DNA of 64,000 nt from Gemmatimonadota bacterium (GTDB taxonomy: Bacteria > Gemmatimonadota > Gemmatimonadetes > Longimicrobiales > Gaopeijiaceae). The stretch's first letter is position 1. Each line of letters starts with the position of its first letter. Under the pieces are notes generated by a model. The model saw nothing but the letters and a program-made list of their open reading frames with translations. It did not search any database and had not been told where the DNA came from. The position numbers were made by a program, and so were the translations under genes. Below, piece by piece: positions 44,895-54,504 of the stretch. Location of the stretch: contig JBBEBG010000007.1 in assembly GCA_040882465.1 (NCBI GenBank), forward strand, positions 77,357 through 141,356. The letters run 5' to 3'.

Positions 44895-47726
44895 TCAGGG
44901 CGCGGGCGGGCGGAGACCACGTTCCTCCAGCCATTCGATGGTGGCGGGGTGCAGTGGAATCAGGGCGCGGTCCAAGTCGGCAAAGTCGATTTGCCGGACG
45001 ATTTCGTTCACCTGAATGAGCCGATCCTGCTCGTCGTAAAGGATGTCCAGGACGAGCTTCACGACTTCGGAATCCAGGTCCACGGGCGCGACCAGCCAGT
45101 TCATCTCCGCGATCGTGGGCACGTCCGCGTCCACCCCGCGGTACGCGCCGGCCGGCGTCACGGTGGCGAAGAGGTAAGGACGCTCGCGGATGAGCGCGTC
45201 GATCTCCGGCCCCTCCAGGGGAATGAGCTTCGCCGAGCCTGTCGTCGTGATCTCCATGATACCCGCGGCCGGATACGCCACCGGAACGATCGCGATCGCG
45301 ATCGTCCGGTCCCGGATCGCCGCGGTTGACTCGTTGATCGTGAGGTAACGCTCCTCGATGTCGTCGTAGGTGATCCCGTAGGCCTCGAGAAGCACCCGCA
45401 CGAACTCCTCCGCGCCGCTCCCGGCGGCCCCGACCGAAACCCGCTCACCTCGGATCTCGTGCAGGCTCCTGATCTCGGAGTCCGGCGGCACGACCACGGT
45501 GACGGGATTTGGCCAGAGTGGGGCGACGATCCGGAGGTTCGGGACCGGCTGCGGGAACTGCTCCGTTCCTCCCTCGTACGCGGAAATGATCGTCGTCGTC
45601 ATCGAGAGAGCGAGGTCGATCTGCCCCTGTTCCATTCGCTTGATGTTCTCGACGGATGCCGCGGTGACCTCGGCCGTGTACTGGCGATCCGGATCGCGCG
45701 CGGAAAGGCGGCTCGCGAGCGCGCCACCGATCGGATAATAGATCCCGCCGATGTTTCCCGTCCCGATGCTGAGGAAGCGGTCCGAGTCACCCGCCTCGCA
45801 CCCGGCCTGAGCCAGTGTCGTCAGTCCCGCGATCGCGATCAGGGCCACACGCTTCATCTTCCCGCCTCTGAAAAAAATGAGGAGCATCAGGCCGACTCCG
45901 AAGAGATCCGTGATCGGCTCCGGAACGAGGAGAACGATCGCCGCACCCGCCAGGACGGCGCGCTCCCACCACCGGAGCTCGGATCGGAGGTACCCCATCG
46001 CCGCCGCCGCAAGCGCCGTGACCCCCAGCGTCCCCGTGAGGACCGCGATGAGGATCTCCGCGACCGAACCCTGCATCAGCAGGGGCGGCCCGTAGACGAA
46101 CATGAAGGGAACGATGAATCCCGCTGAGGCCAGCATCACCGCGGTGAGCGCGGTCCTCATCGCGTTGGCTCCGGCGACCCCGGCCGCCGCGAAGGCGGCG
46201 AGCGCCACCGGGGGCGTCACGTTCGACATGCAACCGAAGTAGAACACGAAGAGGTGTGCGGCAAGGAGGGGAACTCCGAGGTCCACGAGGGCTGGTGCCC
46301 CCAGCGCGGCGAGGACCACATACGCTGCAGTCGTCGGCAACCCCATCCCGAGGATGATCGAGGCGAAGGCCGTAAGCACGAGCGCGATCGGGAGCTGCCC
46401 ACCGGAGAGGGTCACGATGAGATCCGACATCCGAAGCCCGATCCCCGTGAGCGACGCGATCCCGACAACGATCCCGGCGGTGGCGCAGGCGGCGGCCACC
46501 TGGACCGTGCTCGCCGCCCCGGTGATGAGAAGGTCTCGAATCTGGCCGGCGCGTAGGCGGGTTTCCGTGCGGAGGAAGGTGACGCCGACCGCGGAGGCGA
46601 CCCCCCAGAATGCCGCGCGCATCGGCGAGCGCCCGAGGGCGAGGGCGATCACGATCACGACGACGGGAAAGAGGAGCTGGATCCGAGGGAGGACCGGGGC
46701 CGCCCGTTCCAGGTCGGTGGAGCGCGCATCCAGCCCGCGCTTCGCGGCCCGGAACTGGATCATCATCACGAGCGCCACGTAGTAGAGGAACGCCGGGATG
46801 ATCGCCGCGACCGCGACGGTGAGGTACGGGATGTTCGTCCAGGTCGCGAGTATGAAGGCGCCCGCGCCCATGACCGGAGGCATGATCTGCCCCGCCGTGC
46901 TCGCGGCCGCTTCGATCCCCGCCGCGAAGTGCGGCTGGAATCCCGCCTTCTTCATGACGGGGATCGTGAGCGTCCCCGTCGTCACGACGTTGGCGACGGC
47001 GCTACCCGAGAGCGATCCCATGAACGCGCTCGCGACCGTCGCCGTGATCGCGGGGCCACCGCGGAGCCCCCCCGCCACACGCGCGGCCAAGGTGATGAGG
47101 AGGGCGCCCCCACCCGCGATCTCCAGCACCGTCCCGAAGAGGACGAAGAGATAGACGAAGTCGGCCGAGACTCCCAGCGGAATCCCCCAGATCCCATCGA
47201 GCGAGAGGTAGAGCGTCTCGAGGATACGGGGGAGCGGATACCCCCGGTGCGCCAGAATCCCGGGGAGGTAGGGCCCCGCCATCCCGTAGACGATGGCGAG
47301 GAGCGCTACCGTGACGAGTCCCCACCCCGTCGCGCGCCTCGTCAGCTCGAGGAGGGCGACGACCGCCATGGCGCCGAGGGTCAGGTCGAGGGGGGTCGCC
47401 GCCCCCACCCGATTTACGAGTTCCTGATGCCCCGTCACCAGGTAGACGCAGCTCACCACCATCCCGAAGGCGAGCGCAGCGGAGACGGTCTTCTTCAGAG
47501 GCGACTCCGCGGCCCACCCGCCACGAGTCCCGAACATCACGCCGACCCCGAGGAAGCCTAGGAGCGACATGAGGGCTAGGTGTACCGGCCGCTGAACCAG
47601 CGCGGTGAAGGCCCCGAACCCGGCGGCGTAGAGGTGGAACCCCGCCGCTCCGGCGGCGATCGCCAGAATGAGGATCTGGATCGCCGATCGCCCGCTGGAA
47701 GAGGACTGCGGTCCGGGTTCGTTCAC
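44895..47726 (-). CDS. TRAP permease (DctQM-type) in frame with its TAXI receptor
   Basis: One continuous frame encodes 943 residues. Residues 1-623 are a fused TRAP permease with about 15 spans (FMGSLSGSAVANVVTTGTLT, GMGLPTTAAYVVLAALGAPA, TPPVALAAFAAAGVAGANAM). From Met624 (ATG at 45857) the sequence looks like a free-standing TAXI receptor: MKRVALIAIAGLTTLAQAGC is a lipoprotein signal, followed by SIGTGNIGGIYYPIGGALAS. The join has a run of seven T (complement of 45871-45877). The product takes up an organic acid or amino acid with Na+ or H+. A GTG at 47726 is the start. Confidence 0.9.
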   Translation of the reverse strand: MNEPGPQSSSSGRSAIQILILAIAAGAAGFHLYAAGFGAFTALVQRPVHLALMSLLGFLGVGVMFGTRGGWAAESPLKKTVSAALAFGMVVSCVYLVTGHQELVNRVGAATPLDLTLGAMAVVALLELTRRATGWGLVTVALLAIVYGMAGPYLPGILAHRGYPLPRILETLYLSLDGIWGIPLGVSADFVYLFVLFGTVLEIAGGGALLITLAARVAGGLRGGPAITATVASAFMGSLSGSAVANVVTTGTLTIPVMKKAGFQPHFAAGIEAAASTAGQIMPPVMGAGAFILATWTNIPYLTVAVAAIIPAFLYYVALVMMIQFRAAKRGLDARSTDLERAAPVLPRIQLLFPVVVIVIALALGRSPMRAAFWGVASAVGVTFLRTETRLRAGQIRDLLITGAASTVQVAAACATAGIVVGIASLTGIGLRMSDLIVTLSGGQLPIALVLTAFASIILGMGLPTTAAYVVLAALGAPALVDLGVPLLAAHLFVFYFGCMSNVTPPVALAAFAAAGVAGANAMRTALTAVMLASAGFIVPFMFVYGPPLLMQGSVAEILIAVLTGTLGVTALAAAAMGYLRSELRWWERAVLAGAAIVLLVPEPITDLFGVGLMLLIFFRGGKMKRVALIAIAGLTTLAQAGCEAGDSDRFLSIGTGNIGGIYYPIGGALASRLSARDPDRQYTAEVTAASVENIKRMEQGQIDLALSMTTTIISAYEGGTEQFPQPVPNLRIVAPLWPNPVTVVVPPDSEIRSLHEIRGERVSVGAAGSGAEEFVRVLLEAYGITYDDIEERYLTINESTAAIRDRTIAIAIVPVAYPAAGIMEITTTGSAKLIPLEGPEIDALIRERPYLFATVTPAGAYRGVDADVPTIAEMNWLVAPVDLDSEVVKLVLDILYDEQDRLIQVNEIVRQIDFADLDRALIPLHPATIEWLEERGLRPPAP

Positions 47727-47993
47727 GGTGGGAAGCGCCTCTCAAGGGTGAGAAGCGCCCCAACTTAGGGGGGGCGTGGCCCGGACGCCACGCGACCGCG
47801 GGCCCCGGGAAGCCGACCTGGAAAGGCCGGATGCCGCATTCCGCAGCCGTCAACCCGCGACCTCCTTCCGCGCGTCATCGCAACGGGTGAAGTCCTCCGA
47901 ATCGAACCACTCGGTGCGCGAACAGCGCCCGGCTTCCGGGTGAGTGCGGCGGGGCCGCCCAATCTTCGCCTCGAAGGTTAGGAGGGCGGTTGA
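47727..47993. other. intergenic stretch without a recognisable gene
   Basis: No coding frame with family similarity, tRNA cloverleaf or strong hairpin was recognised between the TRAP gene and the asparagine-synthetase-like remnant. Confidence 0.5.
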
Positions 47994-49067
47994 AATCCTC
48001 TAACCTTCTCCGGCTCGATTCCCCCATCTCCAAACTCCTCCCCGGCAAGCTCACGCACGGTATCCAACAACTGGCTTCGATGTGGTCGCGATGAACGACG
48101 ATTCGATGCTCCCGGCGTCGTTCCCGGGCTCGTCGCGCTCGCGCTCCTCCGGGCCGCGGCCCGAGCGCACGGGGCCTCGTTTCATGTCGGGGTCCGTTCG
48201 CCCGATCGGTGCGCGGACGGGTTCTCCGCGACTTCCGCGCTCGCCGGAAGCGTGCATCTGTTCGTCGATCTGCACGCGTGCGGACTCCACCGAACCCTGG
48301 GGCTCTCCGATCATCCGGTCGTCCTGGGCGGGTTCTCGGCGGACGCACTTCTCAAGGGATTCTACGCCTCGGCGAAGCGGAGCCCCGAATCGAGGAAGGG
48401 ATGGGAGGGCGGACCGCTCCGTACGGATCTCTTGGACGTGGTCCGGGAGAGGAGGCGCGATCACCGTGAGCTCCTGCGGAAGGTGCGCCCCGGATCCGCG
48501 GGCGAGGAGACCATGCTCTGGCCGTTCTCGATGCGGCGGGCGGGGGCGCACCACGACGGGAACCGCCGGCTCTTCCCCACCTGGGAAGTATTCCACTCCA
48601 CGGGAGTTCTGGACGTCGCCTCGCGCTCCCCGCTCGGATGGAAGCGGAACCGGAAGCTCTTCCTGAGGGCGGTTCGTCCGTTCCTCGCGCGGACTCGCTT
48701 TCTCCCGCACACGTCGTCACTCCGGTTTCCCGGTTTGCCTCGGCCGGTCAGCCTCGCAGTCGCGCTCCCACCCGGCCTCGCTCGGGGAGGGATGTCGCTG
48801 GTGCGCGGGGGTGGGCGGAGCCACGGTCCCTGGCCCAGCATGTCGAGACTTGCGAACACGCTGGCGTCGCGGGAAAGGGGCGCGACCGTCGAAACACCCG
48901 ACCCACTCCTACGCGAACTTTTTTCGGGAGAGGCGGAGGCGGTCGAACGGGAGGTCACCGGGTGGCACGTGCTCCATCGGCTTGCGCTCCTTCAGTTGCG
49001 GCAGGTGATCGGGCTGGGGACGGGTCCGTTGTCGGACCCGGTCCTCCCTCAGCTTCCGCGCAGGTAG
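47994..49067 (+). pseudogene. asparagine-synthetase-like C-terminal remnant
   Basis: The frame is open from a stop at 47991, but the first normal start codon is a GTG at 48252, well inside the apparent domain. Readable parts are VVLGGFSADALLKGFYAS (like the SGxGGDELFGGY loop) and NRRLFPTWEVFHSTGVLDVA, RNRKLFLRAVRPFLA and TRFLPHTS (like the C-terminal synthetase region). The N-terminal amidotransferase and SGGLDSS parts are missing. It is probably a decayed gene of the ATP-pyrophosphatase amide-synthase family; similarity is judged by eye. Confidence 0.45.
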
Positions 49068-49261
49068 ACGGCGAAGAACTTCTCCTCGAAGAGGTCGAAC
49101 TCCCGCGAGCGCGTGAACTCCACCGCCGCCAGGAAGTATTCGGCTCGGGCCTCCTCCACCGCGTAGACGAGGCCGGTCGGACCGACCGCTCTCGCCATCG
49201 CGTCTGTGGAGTCGTTGCTCGCCCCTCGTGAGGAGGCGGATCCCACAGGCTGGTTCGGCAA
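49049..49261 (-). pseudogene. possible methyltransferase remnant
   Basis: A 70-codon frame with a TTG start contains AMARAVGPTGLVYAVEEARA, like the motif I region of SAM methyltransferases, followed by FTRSREFDLFEEKFFAVYLR, which resembles a family C terminus. The intervening core is absent. Very tentative. Confidence 0.25.
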
Positions 49262-49307
49262 TTGATTGGCGTGGCATTGCCTTCGGCTACCTTCCCCACC
49301 ATCACCT

Positions 49308-49335
49308 TTGTCTCATCCCCAACTTCTATTACTAT
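49308..49335 (+). promoter_or_regulatory. sigma70-like promoter for the PadR-ADOP operon
   Basis: TTGTCT at 49308-49313 and TACTAT at 49330-49335 with a 16-base spacer, in an AT-rich patch (49321-49352) unusual for this window. It lies about 42 bases before the PadR start. Confidence 0.5.
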
Positions 49336-49376
49336 GACAATTACGGACTAATGCGCGGGACGGCACGGGAGTGGAC

Positions 49377-49700
49377 ATGGGACACGCGGGCGAATTCGAG
49401 TTACTAACTCTACTGGCGATCGCCCAGTTGGGGGATGACGCGTACGGCGTCACCCTGCAAAAGATCCTTGAGACGCGGACGTCGCGCTCCGTCACCCTGG
49501 GAGCGATCTACAAGACGCTCGGACGTCTCGAAGCGAAGGGGCTCGTCGACGTCACCGTGGCTCCCCCGACCGGGGAACGGGGCGGACGGAGGAAGAAGAT
49601 GTACCGCCTGACCCGCGATGGTCTCTCGACCGCGCGTCGCTCGCTCGCGGATCTCCGGCAACTGACGGAGGGGCTCGAGTTCGCCCTCGACATCCGATGA
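49377..49700 (+). CDS. PadR-family transcriptional regulator
   Basis: A 107-residue winged-helix protein. The ATG at 49377 follows GGGAG; a GTG at 49371 is also possible. The PadR pattern is LLTLLAIAQLGDDAYGVTLQ, SVTLGAIYKTLGRLEAKGLV, then GRRKKMYRLTRDG. It overlaps the ADOP permease by four bases (ATGA), the standard PadR-ADOP arrangement. It probably represses its own operon. Confidence 0.93.
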   Translation: MGHAGEFELLTLLAIAQLGDDAYGVTLQKILETRTSRSVTLGAIYKTLGRLEAKGLVDVTVAPPTGERGGRRKKMYRLTRDGLSTARRSLADLRQLTEGLEFALDIR

Positions 49701-52315
49701 CACCGACGCCCGCGAGGAACCAGCCACCGACGTTCGTGCGCCTCGCTTTCCGCGTTCTCGTCCCACGGGAGGCGCGGGAGTTCTACCTGGGCGACTTGGA
49801 GGAGAGTGGTCGCCGCTCATGGTTGAGGGAGATCGCCGCCGCCGCCGCGATGCGACTCTCCCCAAGGTCTCACCTACCCACATCGCTCACTCACCGGAGA
49901 TCCGCACCCATGCTTCATCATCTGAGAGGCGACTTTCGCCTCGCCCTCCGCCGTCTCGTGAAGACTCCTGCCGCGAGTCTGACGGTCGTGAGTGCCCTCT
50001 CCGTCGGAATTGGACTCTGCGCGGTGATGTTCAGTTCGATCGACGGGGTGATCCTCCCTACTCCGCCGTTCGAAGCGGGTGACCGGGTCGTCCGGATGTG
50101 GCGATCCGACGCTTCACCGGTCTCGATGGAGACCTACCGGTACTGGGAGGAACGCCAGCAGTCCTTCGACGGCTTCGGCCTGGCGGAGGACCTCGCGGTC
50201 AACCTGGCCGTCGAGGGCCGGGCGACCGAGCCCACGCGCATGGCCGCGATTTCGCTCTCCACACTCGATCTCCTTGCTGTGGATCCGGTCATCGGACGGC
50301 CCTTCGCCGCCTCCGATGCCGTTTCGGGTGCCCCTCCCGTCGCCCTCATCGGCTACGACGCCTGGCGCACCGGATTCGACCTGGATCCGGGCGTTCTCGG
50401 GCAGGTGATCCGGCTGAGCGGCGAGCCGGCGGAGATCATCGGCGTGATGCCCGAGGGCTTCGGCTTTCCCTGGAGCCAGGAGGTGTGGACGCCTCGACCA
50501 GACGCGGCGTTTCGCCCGGACTGGAACCCGGAGCGGCTCGTGATCTTCGGGATCGTCCGGGAGGGTGTCTCGATGGAAGCGGCCGCGGCGGAGTTGAATG
50601 CTTTGGACGAGCAGCGGCCTCGCCCGGCGACGGAGCCCACCGCGACCCCGGTCGAGGTCCGGATGTTCACGGACATCATCAACCCGGCCGGCCGGTCGCA
50701 TTTGCTCGCGGGTCTGATGCTGGGCGTTGCGTTCCTGGTGCTTCTCGTCGCCTGCGCCAACGCGACGAACGTGCTCCTGGCGTGTGCCTCGGTCCGTTCG
50801 CGCGAGGTTGCGGTTCGGTCCGCGCTCGGTGCGTCCAGGTCCCGGATCGCCTTCCAGTTCTGGGCCGAGGTGTCCGTGCTTGCCCTCACCGGCGCGGCGG
50901 GCGGCGCCTTTCTCGCGGCGGTGGGCGCCCGTCTGATCCGCAACGCGGTCGGAGCCGTGGAAGGCATGCCGTACTGGGTCGACTTGCGGGTAGACCTCCC
51001 CGTGCTCGCATTCGTCTCCGTCGCCGCGGTGGTGGCGGCGGTCCTGGCCGGGGTCCTCCCTGCCCTCTTCGCCTCTCGCGCCAACCGCCACGAGCTCCTC
51101 AAGGACGCCTCACGCGGATCGTCGAGCCGCCGGCTCGGACCGATGATGGGACGCCTCATCGGGGCGGAGATGGCGGTCTCGCTCGTCCTGCTGGTCGCGG
51201 CCGGTCTCTTCGTTCGAAGCGCGCTGAACCTTCAGAGCTACGAGTTCGGCTTCGCGCCCGAGGGCGTCTACCTGTCCCTCGTCACCCCGCCCGAAGGCCG
51301 ATACGACACGCCGGGTGGACGTGCCGAACTGGCCGCGCGTCTCGAGGAAGCGCTCGGGGCCATTCCGGAAGCGTCGTCCGCCACGGTCACGACCTCGGTC
51401 CCGGCGATCGGCGGCATCCGACGCTCCGCGGCCGTGGAGGGCACGCACCTCCCGGCAGAGATGGGCTTGCCCCTCGTCCGGTACATCGCGGCCACGCCCG
51501 GGTTCTTCCGGACCTTCCTGGCGCCGGTGGCGAGCGGTCGTCCGTTCGACTCGCGAGACCGAGCGGGCAGCCCTCCCGTCGCGATCGTGAGCGCGGCGTT
51601 CGAGCAGGAGCATCTCCCGGAGGGTGCGGTCGGACGTCGCATCGCCCTTCCCGAGGAAGCGGGTCAGGAAGAGTGGCTCACGGTCGTGGGGGTCGTACCG
51701 GACCTTCTCGCGCCGGGCATCCAGGCGGAGGGAACGCGGGGCGTCGTCTACGTCCCGTTCGCGCAGGCGCCGCCCACGCGCTTCCAGATCGCGGTCCGTT
51801 CGCGGACGACCGCGAGTGTCCTGGCGGTACCGATCCGACAGGCGGTGGCGACCGTAGATCCGGACGCCGCCCTCTCCTTCATGCGGCCGATGGACGACGC
51901 GATCGAACAAGCGAACGCGCAGTACGCCTGGCTGAGCGCCGGCTTCCTCGTCGCGGGTGGCCTCGCCCTCGTCCTGGCGGCGATCGGGCTCTACGGGGTG
52001 ATGGCATTCTGGGTTACTCAGCGCACGCGCGAGATCGGCGTCCGCATGGCGATCGGCGGCGGGCGCGGAACGATTCTGGGCTTCGTTTTCCGCCAGGGAA
52101 TGCGACCGATCGTCGTCGGACTCGGCTTCGGCCTGCTGGTGGCCCTCCCGTTCGCGTGGACCCTCCGGGGTTCCCTCCTTCGAGTGGCGCCCTTCGATCC
52201 CCTCGTGTTCGGAGTGGTCCTTGGAACGCTCGTCGGCGCCGGCCTGTTCGGCTGCGTACTACCGGCGTTGCGCGCCACGCGGGTGGACCCGTTGACGGCG
52301 CTGTCGGCGGAGTAG
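49697..52315 (+). CDS. ADOP-type ABC permease (MacB/FtsX-like)
   Basis: An 872-residue duplicated orphan permease, known best from Acidobacteriota. Residues 1-60 form the N-terminal prefix (FVRLAFRVLVPREAREFYLG) that is special to PadR-linked ADOPs. Two MacB-type periplasmic domains with FtsX-type membrane domains follow, the latter including ANATNVLLACASVRSREVAV and LVLAAIGLYGVMAFWVTQRT. No ATPase is encoded next to it. The substrate is unknown. Confidence 0.93.
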   Translation: MTPTPARNQPPTFVRLAFRVLVPREAREFYLGDLEESGRRSWLREIAAAAAMRLSPRSHLPTSLTHRRSAPMLHHLRGDFRLALRRLVKTPAASLTVVSALSVGIGLCAVMFSSIDGVILPTPPFEAGDRVVRMWRSDASPVSMETYRYWEERQQSFDGFGLAEDLAVNLAVEGRATEPTRMAAISLSTLDLLAVDPVIGRPFAASDAVSGAPPVALIGYDAWRTGFDLDPGVLGQVIRLSGEPAEIIGVMPEGFGFPWSQEVWTPRPDAAFRPDWNPERLVIFGIVREGVSMEAAAAELNALDEQRPRPATEPTATPVEVRMFTDIINPAGRSHLLAGLMLGVAFLVLLVACANATNVLLACASVRSREVAVRSALGASRSRIAFQFWAEVSVLALTGAAGGAFLAAVGARLIRNAVGAVEGMPYWVDLRVDLPVLAFVSVAAVVAAVLAGVLPALFASRANRHELLKDASRGSSSRRLGPMMGRLIGAEMAVSLVLLVAAGLFVRSALNLQSYEFGFAPEGVYLSLVTPPEGRYDTPGGRAELAARLEEALGAIPEASSATVTTSVPAIGGIRRSAAVEGTHLPAEMGLPLVRYIAATPGFFRTFLAPVASGRPFDSRDRAGSPPVAIVSAAFEQEHLPEGAVGRRIALPEEAGQEEWLTVVGVVPDLLAPGIQAEGTRGVVYVPFAQAPPTRFQIAVRSRTTASVLAVPIRQAVATVDPDAALSFMRPMDDAIEQANAQYAWLSAGFLVAGGLALVLAAIGLYGVMAFWVTQRTREIGVRMAIGGGRGTILGFVFRQGMRPIVVGLGFGLLVALPFAWTLRGSLLRVAPFDPLVFGVVLGTLVGAGLFGCVLPALRATRVDPLTALSAE

Positions 52316-52370
52316 CCTTTCACGACCATAGACCCCGGCAACCCCGGAAGTCTGGGACAAGGGCAACCTT

Positions 52371-53147
52371 ATGGCTTCGGAACGCGTCGAATCGGTTAGG
52401 AACGCAGGAGAAGACGTGGGGACCGGCCAGATCCAGGAGCTCCGGATCGAAACGCCGCGAACCGCGCGGGTGGCCTACCTGCAGTCCGGGCCGCATCCGG
52501 TCGAAGCAGTCTGGACTCTTCTGCACGGTTACGCCGAGTCCGCACCGGGCTTTCTCCGGCGAATGGCCTCCGCGGCCCGGCCGGGAAGACTTCTGGTGGC
52601 TCCGGAAGGACTCTCCCGCTTCTATCGGAACCCGGAAGCCACGGGCGCCGGACGGGGAGGCGGAGTCGGCGCGAGCTGGATGACGCGCATGGAAAGGGAC
52701 GCCGAGATCCGGGACTACGTCCGGTACCTCGATCGCGTCGCACGAACGATGGAGGGCCAGGTCCATGTGTCGCGACGAATGAATCACGGGACGGAGCGGA
52801 ATTCCGATTCCCCTTCGACGCCCTTGCTGCGAACGGTGCTCGGCTTCTCACAGGGGGTGCATACGGCCGCCCGTTGGGCCGTCCTGGGACGGACCCGGAT
52901 CCACCGCCTCATTTTCTGGGGTGCGAGCCTGCCGCCCGATCTTCCACCCCCCGCGGTGGAACGTCTGAAGCGAGCGAAGGTCGTTCTCGTGCGCGGCGAG
53001 TCGGATCGGCTGCGGCGTCCGGACGAAGAGGAGCGCGACGAACGGTGGCTCGAGGAATCGGAAATTTCCTACCGGATCCTCACCCACCCGGGGGGACACG
53101 AAGTCGTCCCCGACTTGCTGGAGAGATTGCAAGGAGACGTCGAATGA
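52371..53147 (+). CDS. alpha/beta-hydrolase, phospholipase/carboxylesterase type
   Basis: A 258-residue cytoplasmic hydrolase. Oxyanion region LLHGYAESAPG, nucleophile in TVLGFSQGVHTA, and His in HPGGHEVVPDL. The acid is probably the Asp in RGESDRL. This is a compact carboxylesterase or phospholipase fold. Its stop shares four bases (ATGA) with the DUF1800 start, so it is translationally coupled to the pair that follows. Confidence 0.85.
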   Translation: MASERVESVRNAGEDVGTGQIQELRIETPRTARVAYLQSGPHPVEAVWTLLHGYAESAPGFLRRMASAARPGRLLVAPEGLSRFYRNPEATGAGRGGGVGASWMTRMERDAEIRDYVRYLDRVARTMEGQVHVSRRMNHGTERNSDSPSTPLLRTVLGFSQGVHTAARWAVLGRTRIHRLIFWGASLPPDLPPPAVERLKRAKVVLVRGESDRLRRPDEEERDERWLEESEISYRILTHPGGHEVVPDLLERLQGDVE

Positions 53148-54502
53148 ATGAAACGCTGAGGGCACTCAATCGCTTCGGGCTGGGCGCCCGCGTCGGCGAG
53201 CCGGCCCGCGTGCGCGATCCCCGGACCTGGCTCCTTTCCCAGCTCGATGCGGGCCCGCCCACCCTCGAGGACCCGGGCCTTCCCACCCTCGCCGAAGCCG
53301 GTGCGGCCTTCCGCGCCCAGCGCCAGGGGCTCGCGAATCAGGATCCCGAGGAACGGCGCATGCAGCTCGCGACCTCCCAGCAGGTCCGGCAGGCCGAGAT
53401 CGGAGCGGCCCTGAACCTGCGGGTCACCACCGATCGGCCCTTCGTGGAGCGGCTCGTCGCCTTCTGGTCGAACCATCTCTGTGTCTCGATGGCGGGTGGA
53501 CCCCAGGTCGCCTCCTTCGCCGGCCACTACGAGCGGGAAGTCATCCGCCCGCACGTCCTCGGCCGCTTCACGGACATGGTGCTCGCCTCCGCGCGCCACC
53601 CGGCGATGCTCTTCTACCTCGACAACTTCCAGTCCATCGGGCCCGAATCGCAGCAGGCGCGGGCCGCAGCCCGGCGCCAGGGTCGGGAACGAGGGCTCAA
53701 CGAGAACTACGCCCGCGAGCTCCTCGAGCTACACACCCTCGGGGTGGACGGCGGATACGCGCAGGCGGATGTCGAGGCGATGGCGAAAATCCTCACGGGA
53801 TGGACCCTCAGCGGGGTTGGACCGGCCGCGGCTACCGAGCCCTTCGGGTTCTCCTTCCGCGCCATGACACACGAGCCCGGGACCAAGACCGTCCTCGGAA
53901 AGGAGTACCGCCAGGCCGGCCTAGCCGAGGGGGAATCGGCAATCCGGGATCTTTGCGCGCACCCTTCCACTGCCCGTTTCGTTGCAACGAAGCTCGTCAC
54001 TCATCTTGTCTCCGACGTTCCGCCCGTGCCGGCGGTGGACCGGGTCGCCTCCGTCTTCCGGGAGACCGGCGGCGACCTGAAGGCGGTCGCGGCCTCGCTC
54101 GTCACGCTCGAGGAAGCATGGGATCCGGAGCGGCGAAAGTTTCGCACGCCGCAGGACTGGCTGGTCGCGATGCTCCGCGCCGGCCCGGCGCGCCAGGTCC
54201 CACCCGTCCTCGCGCAGGGGCTGAATCAGCTCCGCCATCCGCTTTGGGCACCATCGTCCCCGAAAGGATTCGGGGACATGCTGGGCGACTGGGGGGATCC
54301 CGACGGGCTGATGAACCGCGCCGAGCTGGCCCGCACTGCCGTCCAACGCATGGGGCGCGCAGGGGTGGACCCGGCCCGCCTCGTCGAAGTCATGGATCTT
54401 CCGGTTGACGACCCTCTCCCGGCGCTCCTCGCCGACGCGTCCATCCCGGCCGATGAACGGCTGGCGCTGGCCTTCGGCGGGCCCGCCTTCCAGTGGAGGT
54501 GA
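53144..54502 (+). CDS. DUF1800 protein
   Basis: A 452-residue protein beginning with ALNRFGLGARVGEPARV and continuing with AFWSNHLCVSM, then NENYARELLELHTLGVDGGY, the best-known DUF1800 motif. Function is unknown; such proteins are exported or cell-surface in many phyla. The gene overlaps the hydrolase stop and is followed by DUF1501, its usual partner. No signal peptide is obvious. Confidence 0.92.
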   Translation: MNETLRALNRFGLGARVGEPARVRDPRTWLLSQLDAGPPTLEDPGLPTLAEAGAAFRAQRQGLANQDPEERRMQLATSQQVRQAEIGAALNLRVTTDRPFVERLVAFWSNHLCVSMAGGPQVASFAGHYEREVIRPHVLGRFTDMVLASARHPAMLFYLDNFQSIGPESQQARAAARRQGRERGLNENYARELLELHTLGVDGGYAQADVEAMAKILTGWTLSGVGPAAATEPFGFSFRAMTHEPGTKTVLGKEYRQAGLAEGESAIRDLCAHPSTARFVATKLVTHLVSDVPPVPAVDRVASVFRETGGDLKAVAASLVTLEEAWDPERRKFRTPQDWLVAMLRAGPARQVPPVLAQGLNQLRHPLWAPSSPKGFGDMLGDWGDPDGLMNRAELARTAVQRMGRAGVDPARLVEVMDLPVDDPLPALLADASIPADERLALAFGGPAFQWR

Positions 54503-54504
54503 CC

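Noticed and set aside
47881-47920. GGTTCGATTC-like T-arm on the minus strand
   Set aside because: The flanking bases do not form the 5-bp T-stem or an acceptor stem, so it is not a tRNA.
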